Below, piece by piece: positions 9,476 through 16,466 of a stretch of 16,466 bases of DNA (positions are counted from its first letter, which is position 1; every line of letters starts with the position of its first letter). The stretch is from Myxococcota bacterium (GTDB lineage Bacteria > Myxococcota_A > UBA9160 > PR03). The stretch is taken from the NCBI GenBank assembly GCA_025453505.1, contig JALOQG010000059.1:1-16466 (forward strand). The letters run 5' to 3'. The notes under the pieces are model-generated. The model saw only the letters and a program-made list of their open reading frames with translations, was not told the DNA's origin and did not search any database. A program made the translations under genes and the position numbers.

Positions 9476-10323
9476 CGCGTGACCAGCGTCCCGACGCCGC
9501 CGTCGGTGAAGATTTCGAGCAGCACCGCGTGCTGGACGCGGCCGTCGATCACGTGCGCGCGCGCGACGCCGCCCTGGACGGCGGCGCTGCAGCACTCGAG
9601 CTTCGGAATCATGCCGCCCTTGATGACGCCGGCGTCGACCAGCGCGCGCGCGCGTTCGCGCGTCAGCTCGGGCATGAGCTTCCCGTGGGCGTCGAGCACG
9701 CCCGGCACGTCGGTCAACAGGATCAGCTTCTCGGCGCGCAGCGCCTGCGCCACCGCGCCGGCCGCCTCGTCCGCGTTGACGTTGTACGTGAGGCCGTCCT
9801 CACCGACGCCGATCGGCGCGATCACGGGCACGAAGCCGGCGTCGGCCACCGCCGTGATCGCCGACGGCTCGACGCCGATCACCTCGCCGACGCGGCCGAT
9901 GTCGCGGCCGTCGAGGGTGCGGCGGCGCACGCGGATCATGCCGCCGTCGCTGCCGGTCAGGCCGATCGCGCGGCCGCCCGCCTGCTGCACGAGCTCGACG
10001 ATCTCGTGGTTCACCCTGCCGCCGAGCACCATCTCGACGACTTCCATCGTCTCGTCGTCGGTCACGCGCAGGCCGTCCACGAACACCGACTGCTTGCCGA
10101 GCCGCTCGAGCAACGCGCCGATCTGCGGGCCGCCGCCGTGCACGATCACGGGACGCACACCGATGTGCTTCAGCAGCACCACGTCGCGCGCGAACGACGC
10201 CCGCAACATGGCGTCCTTCTGCGCGGCGCCGCCGTACTTGACGACGACGGTCTTGCCGACGAAGCGCTGCATGTACGGCAGCGCCTCCATCAACACCTTC
10301 GCCTTGTCGATCAGGGCCTGCAC
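9472..10323 (-). CDS. argB: Acetylglutamate kinase (arginine-sensitive type)
   Basis: ArgB phosphorylates N-acetylglutamate, the second step of ornithine/arginine synthesis. The 283-residue protein shows the amino-acid-kinase signatures: K29 in VVKYGG, HGGGPQI at 62-68, NVNADEAAG at 181-189, and GGMIPK at 236-241 with K241. The N-terminal helix LIDKAKVLMEALPYMQRF preceding the kinase core is characteristic of hexameric, arginine-feedback-inhibited enzymes, so end-product inhibition is likely. The start is GTG at 10323, chosen because it restores this complete helix; the alternative ATG at residue 12 would truncate it. The start lies 13 nt inside the end of the receiver-GAF gene, with only a weak ribosome site, so reinitiation from that gene is likely. 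The argF start overlaps its stop. Confidence 0.96.
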   Translation of the reverse strand: MQALIDKAKVLMEALPYMQRFVGKTVVVKYGGAAQKDAMLRASFARDVVLLKHIGVRPVIVHGGGPQIGALLERLGKQSVFVDGLRVTDDETMEVVEMVLGGRVNHEIVELVQQAGGRAIGLTGSDGGMIRVRRRTLDGRDIGRVGEVIGVEPSAITAVADAGFVPVIAPIGVGEDGLTYNVNADEAAGAVAQALRAEKLILLTDVPGVLDAHGKLMPELTRERARALVDAGVIKGGMIPKLECCSAAVQGGVARAHVIDGRVQHAVLLEIFTDGGVGTLVTR

Positions 10324-11798
10324 TCAGCTTCGATCGAATCGACGAGACTACGGTAGAGGAGCACGTTGCGGAGCGCCGCGGAGAGCGCAGCCCCGAGCAC
10401 CTCGGCGGCGCGCGGCGACGCGACGCGCGGATCCGGCGTGAAGGCGCGGAACACTCCGAGCGTGCGGCCGCGGAAGCGCAACGGCAGCACGAAGAGCGGC
10501 GCGGGCACGCCACTCTCGGGCGTGTCGGCGGAGACGTCGAAGCGCGGGTCCGAGGCGGGCGCGTCGCACACGATCGGCTGGCCCGACTCGAAGGCGGCTC
10601 CGGTGAGGCCCGCCGAACGCGGCACGACGCGCCGGTCCGAGGAGCCGCCCTCGGCCCACTGCGACTCGAGCCGCAGCGCGCCGCTCTCGGGATCGAGCAG
10701 GTACACCGCGACGGGTTGGGCGCGCAGCGCATCGGCGAGCGCACGCAACGCGGAGCCGAGCACGCGCGGCGGCTCGACCTCGCGGGTCATCGCGTCGCAC
10801 ACCACGCGTGCGAGCTCTGCCGCGGCGTCGGCCTCGCCGGCGGGCGACGGCACGCCCGCGACCGGCGCCTCCTCGCCCGCGGCCGGCGCCTCGAGCCACG
10901 GTGCGAGCGTCAGCGAGAGCAGGCGCAACAGCGCGAGATCCTCGTCGCCGAACGGAGCACCGCCGCGGCGATCGGTGGCGCACAGCGCGCCGAAACGGGC
11001 CGGTCCGACGCCGAGCGGCATGACGACGAACGAGCCCGTCTCGTAGCGATCGCTCGAATCACCCGCGAAGCGCGGATCGCTCGCGAAATCGGCCACCACG
11101 ATGGGCTCGCCCTGCGCGACCGCGCGGCCCGCGACGCCCGCTCCGAGCGGCACCGCGTCGAGTTCTTCGGTCGCGAGCTTACGGCCGGTGGCGGCGGCGA
11201 CGCGCAAGTGACCCTCGCGCCCGTCGCGCAACAGGATCGACGTCTTCGACGCGCCGAGCAGCCGCGCCATCGCCTCGGCTGCGCGCGCCGCGAGCGCATC
11301 GCGTTCGCCGCGCACGCCGTCGCCGAGCAGCGCTTCGACCTCGCCCGCGAGGGCGCCGAGGCGTTCCTTCAGCGCGTTCCAGCTCGACGCCATCTCGTAG
11401 GCCTCGAGCGCGCGCCGGACCGAGAGCTTCACCTCTTCCTCGTGGAGCGGCTTCGCGAGATAGTCGCAGGCGCCGAGGCGCAGCGCCTCGAGCACGTACT
11501 CCTGGTCGGTGTGCGAGGAGAGCATCACCACGCGCAGCGACGGCCGTCGCTCGCGCAACAGACGCAGCACCGCGAGACCGCTCTGGTCGGGCAGCTGGAT
11601 GTCGAGCACCGCCACGCCGATGCGGGGGTCCTCGGCGGCATCGAGCGCTTCCGCCGCATTCGATGCGAGGCAGACCGTGAGCCCGTCGCCTTCGAGCAGC
11701 TCGCGGATCGCCTCCCGGAAGAAGCGCTCGTCGTCCACCACCAGGACCGAGCTCGTGGGAACCGGGCGTGCCTGCGTTTGGTTGGCGCCACTGTGCAT
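10311..11798 (-). CDS. Response regulator receiver protein with two GAF domains and no DNA-binding output
   Basis: Read from ATG 11798 this is 495 residues. The receiver domain (about 17-136) has the acidic pair D22/D23, phospho-acceptor D66 (VLDIQLPD), switch S94 and K116 in DYLAKPL, so it should be phosphorylated by a histidine kinase, none of which is encoded nearby. A short helical linker leads to a first GAF domain (about 168-300) and, after an Ala/Glu/Pro spacer, a second (about 345-485). No helix-turn-helix, GGDEF, kinase or phosphatase domain follows, so any output must be through binding partners or ligand sensing. ATG 11798 is preferred because GGAG lies 8 nt upstream; a GTG at 11828 overlapping the hslU stop would add 10 residues but has no ribosome site. 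It sits between hslU and argB and overlaps argB by 13 nt. Its partner and signal are unknown. Confidence 0.88.
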   Translation of the reverse strand: MHSGANQTQARPVPTSSVLVVDDERFFREAIRELLEGDGLTVCLASNAAEALDAAEDPRIGVAVLDIQLPDQSGLAVLRLLRERRPSLRVVMLSSHTDQEYVLEALRLGACDYLAKPLHEEEVKLSVRRALEAYEMASSWNALKERLGALAGEVEALLGDGVRGERDALAARAAEAMARLLGASKTSILLRDGREGHLRVAAATGRKLATEELDAVPLGAGVAGRAVAQGEPIVVADFASDPRFAGDSSDRYETGSFVVMPLGVGPARFGALCATDRRGGAPFGDEDLALLRLLSLTLAPWLEAPAAGEEAPVAGVPSPAGEADAAAELARVVCDAMTREVEPPRVLGSALRALADALRAQPVAVYLLDPESGALRLESQWAEGGSSDRRVVPRSAGLTGAAFESGQPIVCDAPASDPRFDVSADTPESGVPAPLFVLPLRFRGRTLGVFRAFTPDPRVASPRAAEVLGAALSAALRNVLLYRSLVDSIEAECRP

Positions 11799-11806
11799 GT
11801 CGATCG

Positions 11807-11810
11807 CTCC
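11807..11810 (-). promoter_or_regulatory. Ribosome binding site selecting ATG 11798 for the receiver-GAF gene
   Basis: On the minus strand GGCGGAG precedes the ATG by 8 nt. The alternative upstream GTG at 11828 has no such sequence, so this site decides the start. Confidence 0.6.
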
Positions 11811-11824
11811 GCCGGGGGGCCGGT

Positions 11825-13168
11825 TCACAAGATGTAGCGCGAAAGGTCCTCGTCGCGCGCGAGCTCGCCGAGCCGCTCCCGCACGAAGGCCTCGTCCACG
11901 ACCAGACGCCGACCGCCGAGGTCGGGCGCGTCGAAGCTGACCTCGTCGAGCAGCCGCTCCATCACGGTGTGCAGGCGGCGCGCCCCGATGTCGTCGGTGC
12001 GGGCGTTCACCTGCGCCGCGATCTGCGCGATCGCGCGCACGCCGTCGTCGCGGAAATCGAGTTCCACGCCTTCGGTCGCGAGCAGCGCGACGTACTGGCG
12101 CACCAGCGAGTTGTCGGGCTCGGTCAGGATGCGGACGAAGTCGCCCTCGCCGAGGCTCTGCAGCTCGACCCGGATCGGGAAGCGGCCCTGCATCTCGGGG
12201 ATCAGGTCCGACGGCTTCGCGACGTGGAACGCGCCGGCCGCGACGAAGAGGATGTGGTCGGTGCGAACCGGCCCGTGCTTGGTCGAGACGGTCGAGCCCT
12301 CGACGATCGGCAGCAGGTCGCGCTGTACGCCCTCGCGCGACACGTCGGGACCGCCGCGTCCGGCCGCGCTCGGCGCCGCGATCTTGTCGATCTCGTCGAT
12401 GAACACGATGCCGCTCTGTTCGGCGCGCTCGATCGCGAGCTCGCGCACCTTGTCCGCGTCGACGAGGCGCGTCGCCTCCTCCGCCGCGAAGGCCTCGCGC
12501 GCGGCGGGAATCTTGAGGCGCCGGCGGCGCGTCTTCTTCGGGAACATGTTGCCGAGCAGGTCCTTGAACTGGACGCCCATCTCCTCGACGCCCTGGGGCG
12601 TGAAGATCGACATCTGCGGCGTCGCGGATTCGGGCAGCTCGACCTCGACGTCGCGCTCGTCGAGCAGGCCCTGGCGCAGCATCTTGCGCAGCTTCTCGCG
12701 CGTCTCGCCGCCCGGCGGCACCTCGGCAGTGGTCTCGTTCGGCGCGAGCGGCAGCAGCGCGTCGAGGATCCGCTCTTCGGCGCGCTCCTCGGCCTTCGCG
12801 CGCACGGAGCGCTTCTCCTCGTCGGTGACCATCTGCACGGCGAGGTCGGCGAGATCGCGCACGATCGACTCGACGTCGCGCCCGACGTAGCCGACCTCGG
12901 TGAACTTCGAAGCCTCGACCTTCAGGAACGGCGCCTGCGCGAGCTTCGCGAGGCGTCGCGCGACCTCCGTCTTCCCGACGCCGGTCGGCCCGATCAGGAT
13001 GATGTTCTTCGGCGCGATCTCGTCGCGCAGCTCGCCCGGCACCTGCTGGCGCCGCCAGCGGTTGCGCAGCGCGATCGCGACGGCGCGTTTGGCGTCGCGC
13101 TGCCCGACCACGTAGCGGTCGAGTTCCGACACGATCTCGCGCGGCGTGAAGCTCCGCAGATCCGTCAC
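11825..13168 (-). CDS. hslU: HslU, ATPase subunit of the HslUV (ClpYQ) protease
   Basis: HslU is the AAA+ unfoldase hexamer that feeds substrates to HslV in the cytoplasm. The 447-residue length matches the family. Visible motifs are Walker A GPTGVGKT (60-67), the pore loop GYVG (93-96), Walker B VFIDEIDK (255-262), sensor-2 GARRL (395-399) and the C-terminal DLSRYIL (441-447), the tail that inserts into HslV. The intermediate domain spans roughly 110-243 and is charged, as expected. The GTG start overlaps the hslV stop (GTGA), with GGAG 8 nt upstream inside hslV. Nothing is missing, so the protease should be functional. Confidence 0.97.
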   Translation of the reverse strand: MTDLRSFTPREIVSELDRYVVGQRDAKRAVAIALRNRWRRQQVPGELRDEIAPKNIILIGPTGVGKTEVARRLAKLAQAPFLKVEASKFTEVGYVGRDVESIVRDLADLAVQMVTDEEKRSVRAKAEERAEERILDALLPLAPNETTAEVPPGGETREKLRKMLRQGLLDERDVEVELPESATPQMSIFTPQGVEEMGVQFKDLLGNMFPKKTRRRRLKIPAAREAFAAEEATRLVDADKVRELAIERAEQSGIVFIDEIDKIAAPSAAGRGGPDVSREGVQRDLLPIVEGSTVSTKHGPVRTDHILFVAAGAFHVAKPSDLIPEMQGRFPIRVELQSLGEGDFVRILTEPDNSLVRQYVALLATEGVELDFRDDGVRAIAQIAAQVNARTDDIGARRLHTVMERLLDEVSFDAPDLGGRRLVVDEAFVRERLGELARDEDLSRYIL

Positions 13169-13701
13169 GGCAGCGTCTCCAGCTGGATCTGGTCGTTCGT
13201 GTAGATGCAGATCTCCGCGGCGACGACCAGCGATTCGCGCGCGATCTCCTCCGCCGTCAGCGACGTGCGGCGCACCAGCGCGCGCGCCGCCGCGAGAGCG
13301 AAGGGTCCGCCGGATCCGATCGCCGCGACGCCGTCGTCGGGCTCGAGCACGTCGCCGTTGCCCGACACGAGCAGCAGCGCCTCGGAATCGCCGACCAGCA
13401 GCATGGCTTCGAGTCTCCGCAGCGCGCGATCCGTGCGCCACTCGCGCGCCAGCTCGACCGCCGCGCGCCGCACGTTTCCGGCGTGCGCCTCGAGCTTCGC
13501 CTCGAGGCGTTCGACCAGCGCGAGGCCGTCGGCCGCGCCGCCCGCGAAGCCCGCGAGCGCCCGGCCCTTCCCGATCCGACGCACCTTGGTGGCGCGATGC
13601 TTGGCGATCGTCTGCCCGATCGTGACCTGTCCGTCGGCCGCGATCGCGAGCCGGCCGTCGCGCAGCACGCCGAGCACGGTGGTCGAGTGCACGCGCGTCA
13701 T
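13165..13701 (-). CDS. hslV: HslV, peptidase subunit of the HslUV (ClpQY) protease
   Basis: HslV is the threonine-protease dodecamer partner of HslU. The 178-residue protein begins MTRVHS followed by TTVLGVLRDG, so a six-residue propeptide would be removed to expose Thr7 as the N-terminal nucleophile. D23 and K39 correspond to mature Asp17 and Lys33 of the active site, and GSGG (129-132) is the conserved loop. ADGQVT replaces the more usual GDGQVT, a mild variation. The ATG overlaps the xerC stop by 4 nt and hslU follows with a 4-nt overlap. Confidence 0.96.
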   Translation of the reverse strand: MTRVHSTTVLGVLRDGRLAIAADGQVTIGQTIAKHRATKVRRIGKGRALAGFAGGAADGLALVERLEAKLEAHAGNVRRAAVELAREWRTDRALRRLEAMLLVGDSEALLLVSGNGDVLEPDDGVAAIGSGGPFALAAARALVRRTSLTAEEIARESLVVAAEICIYTNDQIQLETLP

Positions 13702-14612
13702 CGGCGCTTCGCGCGCGGGTGCGCGCCATCGTACACCTCGACGAGTCGCGCGGCCGAGACCGCGGTGTAGCGCTGCGTCGTCGAGAGGCTGGCGTGGCCC
13801 AGCAGCTCCTGGATCGAACGCAGGTCGGCGCCCATGTCGAGCAGGTGCGTCGCGTAGGAGTGGCGCAGCCGGTGCGGGTGCACGCGATCCGCGACGCCCG
13901 CCGCGCGCGCGCGCGTGCCGAGGATGCGCCGCGCGGCGCGCGGATCGAGTCGTCGCGCGGGCATCCGGCCCTGCAACGTCGGGAAGAGCGGCTCCGCCTG
14001 GTAGCCGGGCCGCCGGCGCGCCTCGAGCCAGCTGCCGAGCGCCTGACGCGCCGCGCGCGGCAGCGGCACCACGCGCTCCTTGCGGCCCTTGCCGAGCACG
14101 CGCACTTCGCGCCCGAGCAGATCGACGTCGCGCACGTCGAGCGCGAGCGCCTCTCCGATGCGGAGCCCCGCGCCGTAGAGCAGCTCGAGCAGCGCACGAT
14201 CGCGCAGGCGCCGGACGTGGTCGTCGCCGCTCGCGGCGGCCGCGACCGGTTCGGCTTCGACGACGGCCTGGCACTCGTCCACCGAGAGCGGGCGCGGCAA
14301 GCGCGGGCGCAGCTTCGGCGGAGAGATGCCGATGGTCGGATCGCGCTCGATCGCTTCTTCGCGCAGCAGCCAGCGGAAGAAGCTGCGCAGCGCGGCGAGC
14401 TTGCGGGCGACCGAAGCGGCGCTGCGCGTGCGGTGCAGCGAGGCGAGGAAATCGCGGACGTCGTCGGCCGACACCGCAGCGGGACGCTTGCCGGCGGCGA
14501 ACGTCGCGAAGTGCGCGAGATCCGTCGCGTAGCCGCGACGCGTGTGCACGGAGGCACCCCGCTCGGCGGCGAGGTGGCGATCGAAACGGGCGAGCGCGTC
14601 GGCGAACGTCAT
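13698..14612 (-). CDS. xerC: Tyrosine recombinase XerC
   Basis: XerC acts with XerD at dif to resolve chromosome dimers at division. The 304-residue protein has the N-terminal SAM-like core-binding domain (about 1-90) and the catalytic domain with the full tyrosine-recombinase set: R151 (GLRIGE), K175 (LGKGRKER), H247 and R250 (HPHRLRH), H273 (LGHASLS) and nucleophile Y282 (TTQRYT). Assignment as XerC rather than XerD or an integrase rests on its position between trmFO and hslV, as with codV in Bacillus, and on the absence of phage genes or att repeats. The ATG overlaps the trmFO stop (ATGA), and GAGGAG lies 9 nt upstream. Confidence 0.94.
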   Translation of the reverse strand: MTFADALARFDRHLAAERGASVHTRRGYATDLAHFATFAAGKRPAAVSADDVRDFLASLHRTRSAASVARKLAALRSFFRWLLREEAIERDPTIGISPPKLRPRLPRPLSVDECQAVVEAEPVAAAASGDDHVRRLRDRALLELLYGAGLRIGEALALDVRDVDLLGREVRVLGKGRKERVVPLPRAARQALGSWLEARRRPGYQAEPLFPTLQGRMPARRLDPRAARRILGTRARAAGVADRVHPHRLRHSYATHLLDMGADLRSIQELLGHASLSTTQRYTAVSAARLVEVYDGAHPRAKRR

Positions 14613-15958
14613 GCCGCGATCTCCTCGATCCACGGCGCGAGATCGCGCAACGCGCGCTCGGCGAGCGCGGCGTTGCGCGCGGCACGCCGGTTGCGAAAGC
14701 CCGTCGCGTCGACGCGGCCTTCGGCGAGCGGCGGAAAGAGGCCCCAGTTGACGTTCATCGGCTGGAATCGTTTCGGGTCGGCCTCGCCCAGGTGCCGCAG
14801 CAGCGCCGCGTGCGCGGTCGTCCCGGGCGGGAGCGGCGGCTCGGCACCGCGCAGCTTCGCGACCGCGAACAGACCCGCGAGCCCACCGAGCGCGGCCGAC
14901 TCGAGATATCCCTCGACGCCCGCCATCTGGCCGGCGACGAAGAGACCCGGCCGCACGCGCAGCTCGAGATCCGGTGCGAGCTGGCGCGGCGCATTCAAGT
15001 AGGTGTTGCGATGCACCGTGCCGTAGCGGGCGAAGACCGCCTCGCCGAGTCCGGGCAGCGTACGGAAGACGCGCTGCTGGTCGCCGATCCGCATCTTGGT
15101 CTGGAAACCCACCAGGTTGTAGAGCACGCCCGCGCGATCCTCGTGGCGGAGCTGCAACACCGCGTGCGGACGCCGGCCGGTACGCGGATCGACGAGCCCG
15201 ACCGGCTTCATCGGTCCGTGCGCCAGCGTCTCGCGGCCGCGCCGCGCCATCTCCTCGATCGGCAGGCAGCCCTCGAAGTAGAGCGCCTTCTCGAACGGGT
15301 GCAGCGGGACCGTATCCGCGGCGAGCAGTGCGTCGACGAACGCCTCGTAGGCGTCGCGATCGAGCGCGAGGTTCAGGTAGTCGCCGTCCTGCTCGGGATC
15401 GTCCTGCTGCCAGCGCGAGGCGCGGAACGCCGCGCCCGGCGCGAGCGAATCGGCGTAGACGATCGGCGAGACTGCGTCGTAGAAGTAGAGCGACTCCTCG
15501 CCGATCCGCGCGCACAGATCGGCCGCGAGATCCGCGTCCGTGAGCGGGCCCGTCGCGAGCACGACCCACGGTTCGTCGGGCAACTTCGCGACGCGGGCGC
15601 GCCGCACCTCGATGCGCGGATGTGATTCGATCGCGCGCGTCACGAAGGCAGAGAACGCGTCGCGATCCACGGCGAGCGCGCTGCCGGCCGGCACGGCGGT
15701 CGCGTCGGCGGCCTGCAGGATCAGCGATCCGGCCCGGCGCATCTCTTCCTTGAGCAGGCCCACCGCGTTCGCGAGCGACGCCGAACGCAGCGAGTTGCTG
15801 CACACGAGCTCCGCGAAGGCGTCGCTGCCGTGCGCGGGCGAGCGATGCACGGGCCGCATCTCGTAGAGCAGCACGTCGACTCCGCGTTGCGCGGCTTGCC
15901 AGGCGGCCTCGCAGCCCGCGAGCCCTGCCCCAACGACGACCAGACGCTGCTCGTTCAT
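14609..15958 (-). CDS. trmFO: TrmFO, folate/FAD-dependent tRNA (uracil-54-C5)-methyltransferase
   Basis: TrmFO makes ribothymidine at position 54 in the T-loop of tRNAs, using methylenetetrahydrofolate and reduced flavin. The 449-residue protein starts with the FAD dinucleotide fold (VVVGAGLAGCEAA, 7-19), followed by VCSNSLRS with C53, the equivalent of the Bacillus catalytic-site cysteine. The second conserved cysteine is C231 in FEGCLPIEEMA. The C-terminal signature QPMNVNWGLFPP (399-410) is intact. This distinguishes it from GidA/MnmG, which is longer and lacks that ending. The ATG at 15958 lies 18 nt after the dprA stop and has no obvious ribosome site, so reinitiation is possible. topA, usual between dprA and trmFO in Bacillus, is absent here. 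Confidence 0.97.
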   Translation of the reverse strand: MNEQRLVVVGAGLAGCEAAWQAAQRGVDVLLYEMRPVHRSPAHGSDAFAELVCSNSLRSASLANAVGLLKEEMRRAGSLILQAADATAVPAGSALAVDRDAFSAFVTRAIESHPRIEVRRARVAKLPDEPWVVLATGPLTDADLAADLCARIGEESLYFYDAVSPIVYADSLAPGAAFRASRWQQDDPEQDGDYLNLALDRDAYEAFVDALLAADTVPLHPFEKALYFEGCLPIEEMARRGRETLAHGPMKPVGLVDPRTGRRPHAVLQLRHEDRAGVLYNLVGFQTKMRIGDQQRVFRTLPGLGEAVFARYGTVHRNTYLNAPRQLAPDLELRVRPGLFVAGQMAGVEGYLESAALGGLAGLFAVAKLRGAEPPLPPGTTAHAALLRHLGEADPKRFQPMNVNWGLFPPLAEGRVDATGFRNRRAARNAALAERALRDLAPWIEEIAA

Positions 15959-15976
15959 GAGCGGCGCAGCATAACG

Positions 15977-16466
15977 CTACGAGCTTCGCGCCACACGGAG
16001 CCGGCCATCGCGATCCTCCACGACGCGGCCCTCGATCTCGAGCGCGAAGAGCTCGCGCGCGAGCCGCTGCGCGCTCCAGCCGAGTCGTTGGCAGAGCGCG
16101 TCGCGCGTGGCCGGTTCGCTCGCGATCGCCGCGAGCAGCGGAGAATCGCTCGTCGAGACGTGCGGATCGCGCGCGGTCGAAGCTCCGGCCGCGCGCCGAT
16201 CGGGACGCGCCGGCGATGCGAGGGCGGCGATCGCGGCCGCGGTCCGTTCGCGCTGCGCGGCGCGCTCACGCGGCGTCGCCGCGCCGAGACCGATCGCCGC
16301 GAGAACGTCCGAGACGTCGAGCACGGGCCAGGCACCCGCACGCAGCAGCTGGTTCGGACCTTCGCTCGTCGGTGCACCGACCGATCCGGGGACGGCCAGC
16401 ACTTCGCGGCCCTGATCGGCGGCATGCCGCGCCGTCACGAGCGAGCCACTGCGTGCACGCGCTTCA
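15977..16466 (-). CDS. dprA: DprA (Smf) DNA-processing protein, C-terminal part; 5' end outside window
   Basis: DprA loads RecA onto incoming single-stranded DNA during transformation. Only the last 162 complete residues are visible, reading left from the window edge. The segment opens with the end of the Rossmann-like DprA fold (RSGSLVTARHAADQGREV, then LAVPGS and LLRAGA), then an Ala/Arg-rich linker, then a C-terminal winged-helix domain (SPLLAAIASEPATRDALCQR, ALEIEGRVVEDRDGRLRV), both typical of the family. An internal GTG at 16438 is not the true start, since the conserved SGSL sequence continues upstream of it. It is the most upstream visible member of the minus-strand gene run. Confidence 0.94.
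   Translation of the reverse strand, partial: EARARSGSLVTARHAADQGREVLAVPGSVGAPTSEGPNQLLRAGAWPVLDVSDVLAAIGLGAATPRERAAQRERTAAAIAALASPARPDRRAAGASTARDPHVSTSDSPLLAAIASEPATRDALCQRLGWSAQRLARELFALEIEGRVVEDRDGRLRVARSS

Larger units (their letters stand above)
8534..16466 (-). other. Probable long operon dprA-trmFO-xerC-hslV-hslU-REC/GAF-argB-argF
   Basis: Eight same-strand genes are packed with 4-nt overlaps at trmFO/xerC, xerC/hslV, hslV/hslU and argB/argF, a 13-nt overlap at REC-GAF/argB, and gaps of only 18 and 26 nt elsewhere. No internal promoter or terminator is evident. Cotranscription is inferred from spacing. Confidence 0.75.

Noticed and set aside
8576..10441. 621-codon plus-strand open frame opposite argF and argB
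   Set aside because: Its translation has no recognisable domain and mirrors argF/argB, whose motifs are complete on the other strand.
13698..14612. Tyrosine recombinase as a phage or island integrase
   Set aside because: Synteny with trmFO and hslVU, 4-nt overlaps on both sides and absence of att repeats or phage genes fit housekeeping XerC.

Overview
This is a GC-rich (about 70% by eye), densely coding bacterial chromosome segment with no visible mobile elements, RNA genes or CRISPR. The gene order dprA-trmFO-xerC-hslV-hslU-argB-argF, an arginine-sensitive type of acetylglutamate kinase, and a separate J-domain/Hsp70 pair suggest a deltaproteobacterial-grade organism (Myxococcota, Desulfobacterota, Binatota or similar). 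That placement is inference from synteny and composition only.

Layout from left to right. (1) Positions 1-1231, minus: a Ycf48-like beta-propeller lipoprotein, cut by the window edge, with a long non-repeat insert. (2) A 162-bp divergent intergenic region. (3) Positions 1394-5470, plus: a UbiB/AarF-type atypical kinase, then a secreted CehA/McbA-type PHP-fold metallohydrolase. (4) Positions 5509-8372, minus, convergent with group 3: a J-domain protein with TPR-like repeats, overlapping by 4 nt (ATGA) a DnaK-like Hsp70 that lacks the C-terminal lid. (5) A 161-bp gap with nested inverted repeats. (6) Positions 8534-16466, minus: a tight run, in transcription order dprA (5' end outside the window), trmFO, xerC, hslV, hslU, a receiver-GAF-GAF protein, argB, argF. 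Most neighbours in this run overlap by 4 nt.

How they fit together. Group 6 joins DNA uptake/recombination (DprA), tRNA U54 methylation (TrmFO), chromosome dimer resolution (XerC), ATP-dependent proteolysis (HslUV) and two arginine-biosynthesis steps (ArgB, ArgF). The dprA/trmFO/xerC/hslV/hslU core matches the Bacillus smf-topA-trmFO-codV-clpQ-clpY-codY order, but topA is missing. A receiver plus two GAF domains sits where Bacillus has the GAF-containing regulator CodY. Group 4 looks like a dedicated co-chaperone/chaperone module separate from the housekeeping dnaK-grpE-dnaJ set.

The most interesting items are the lidless Hsp70 with its fused J-TPR partner, the receiver-GAF-GAF gene placed between the HslUV protease and arginine genes, the insert in the propeller protein, the intergenic inverted repeats, and an apparent excess of the octamer GCGATCGC. 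No clearly new defence or mobile system is visible.
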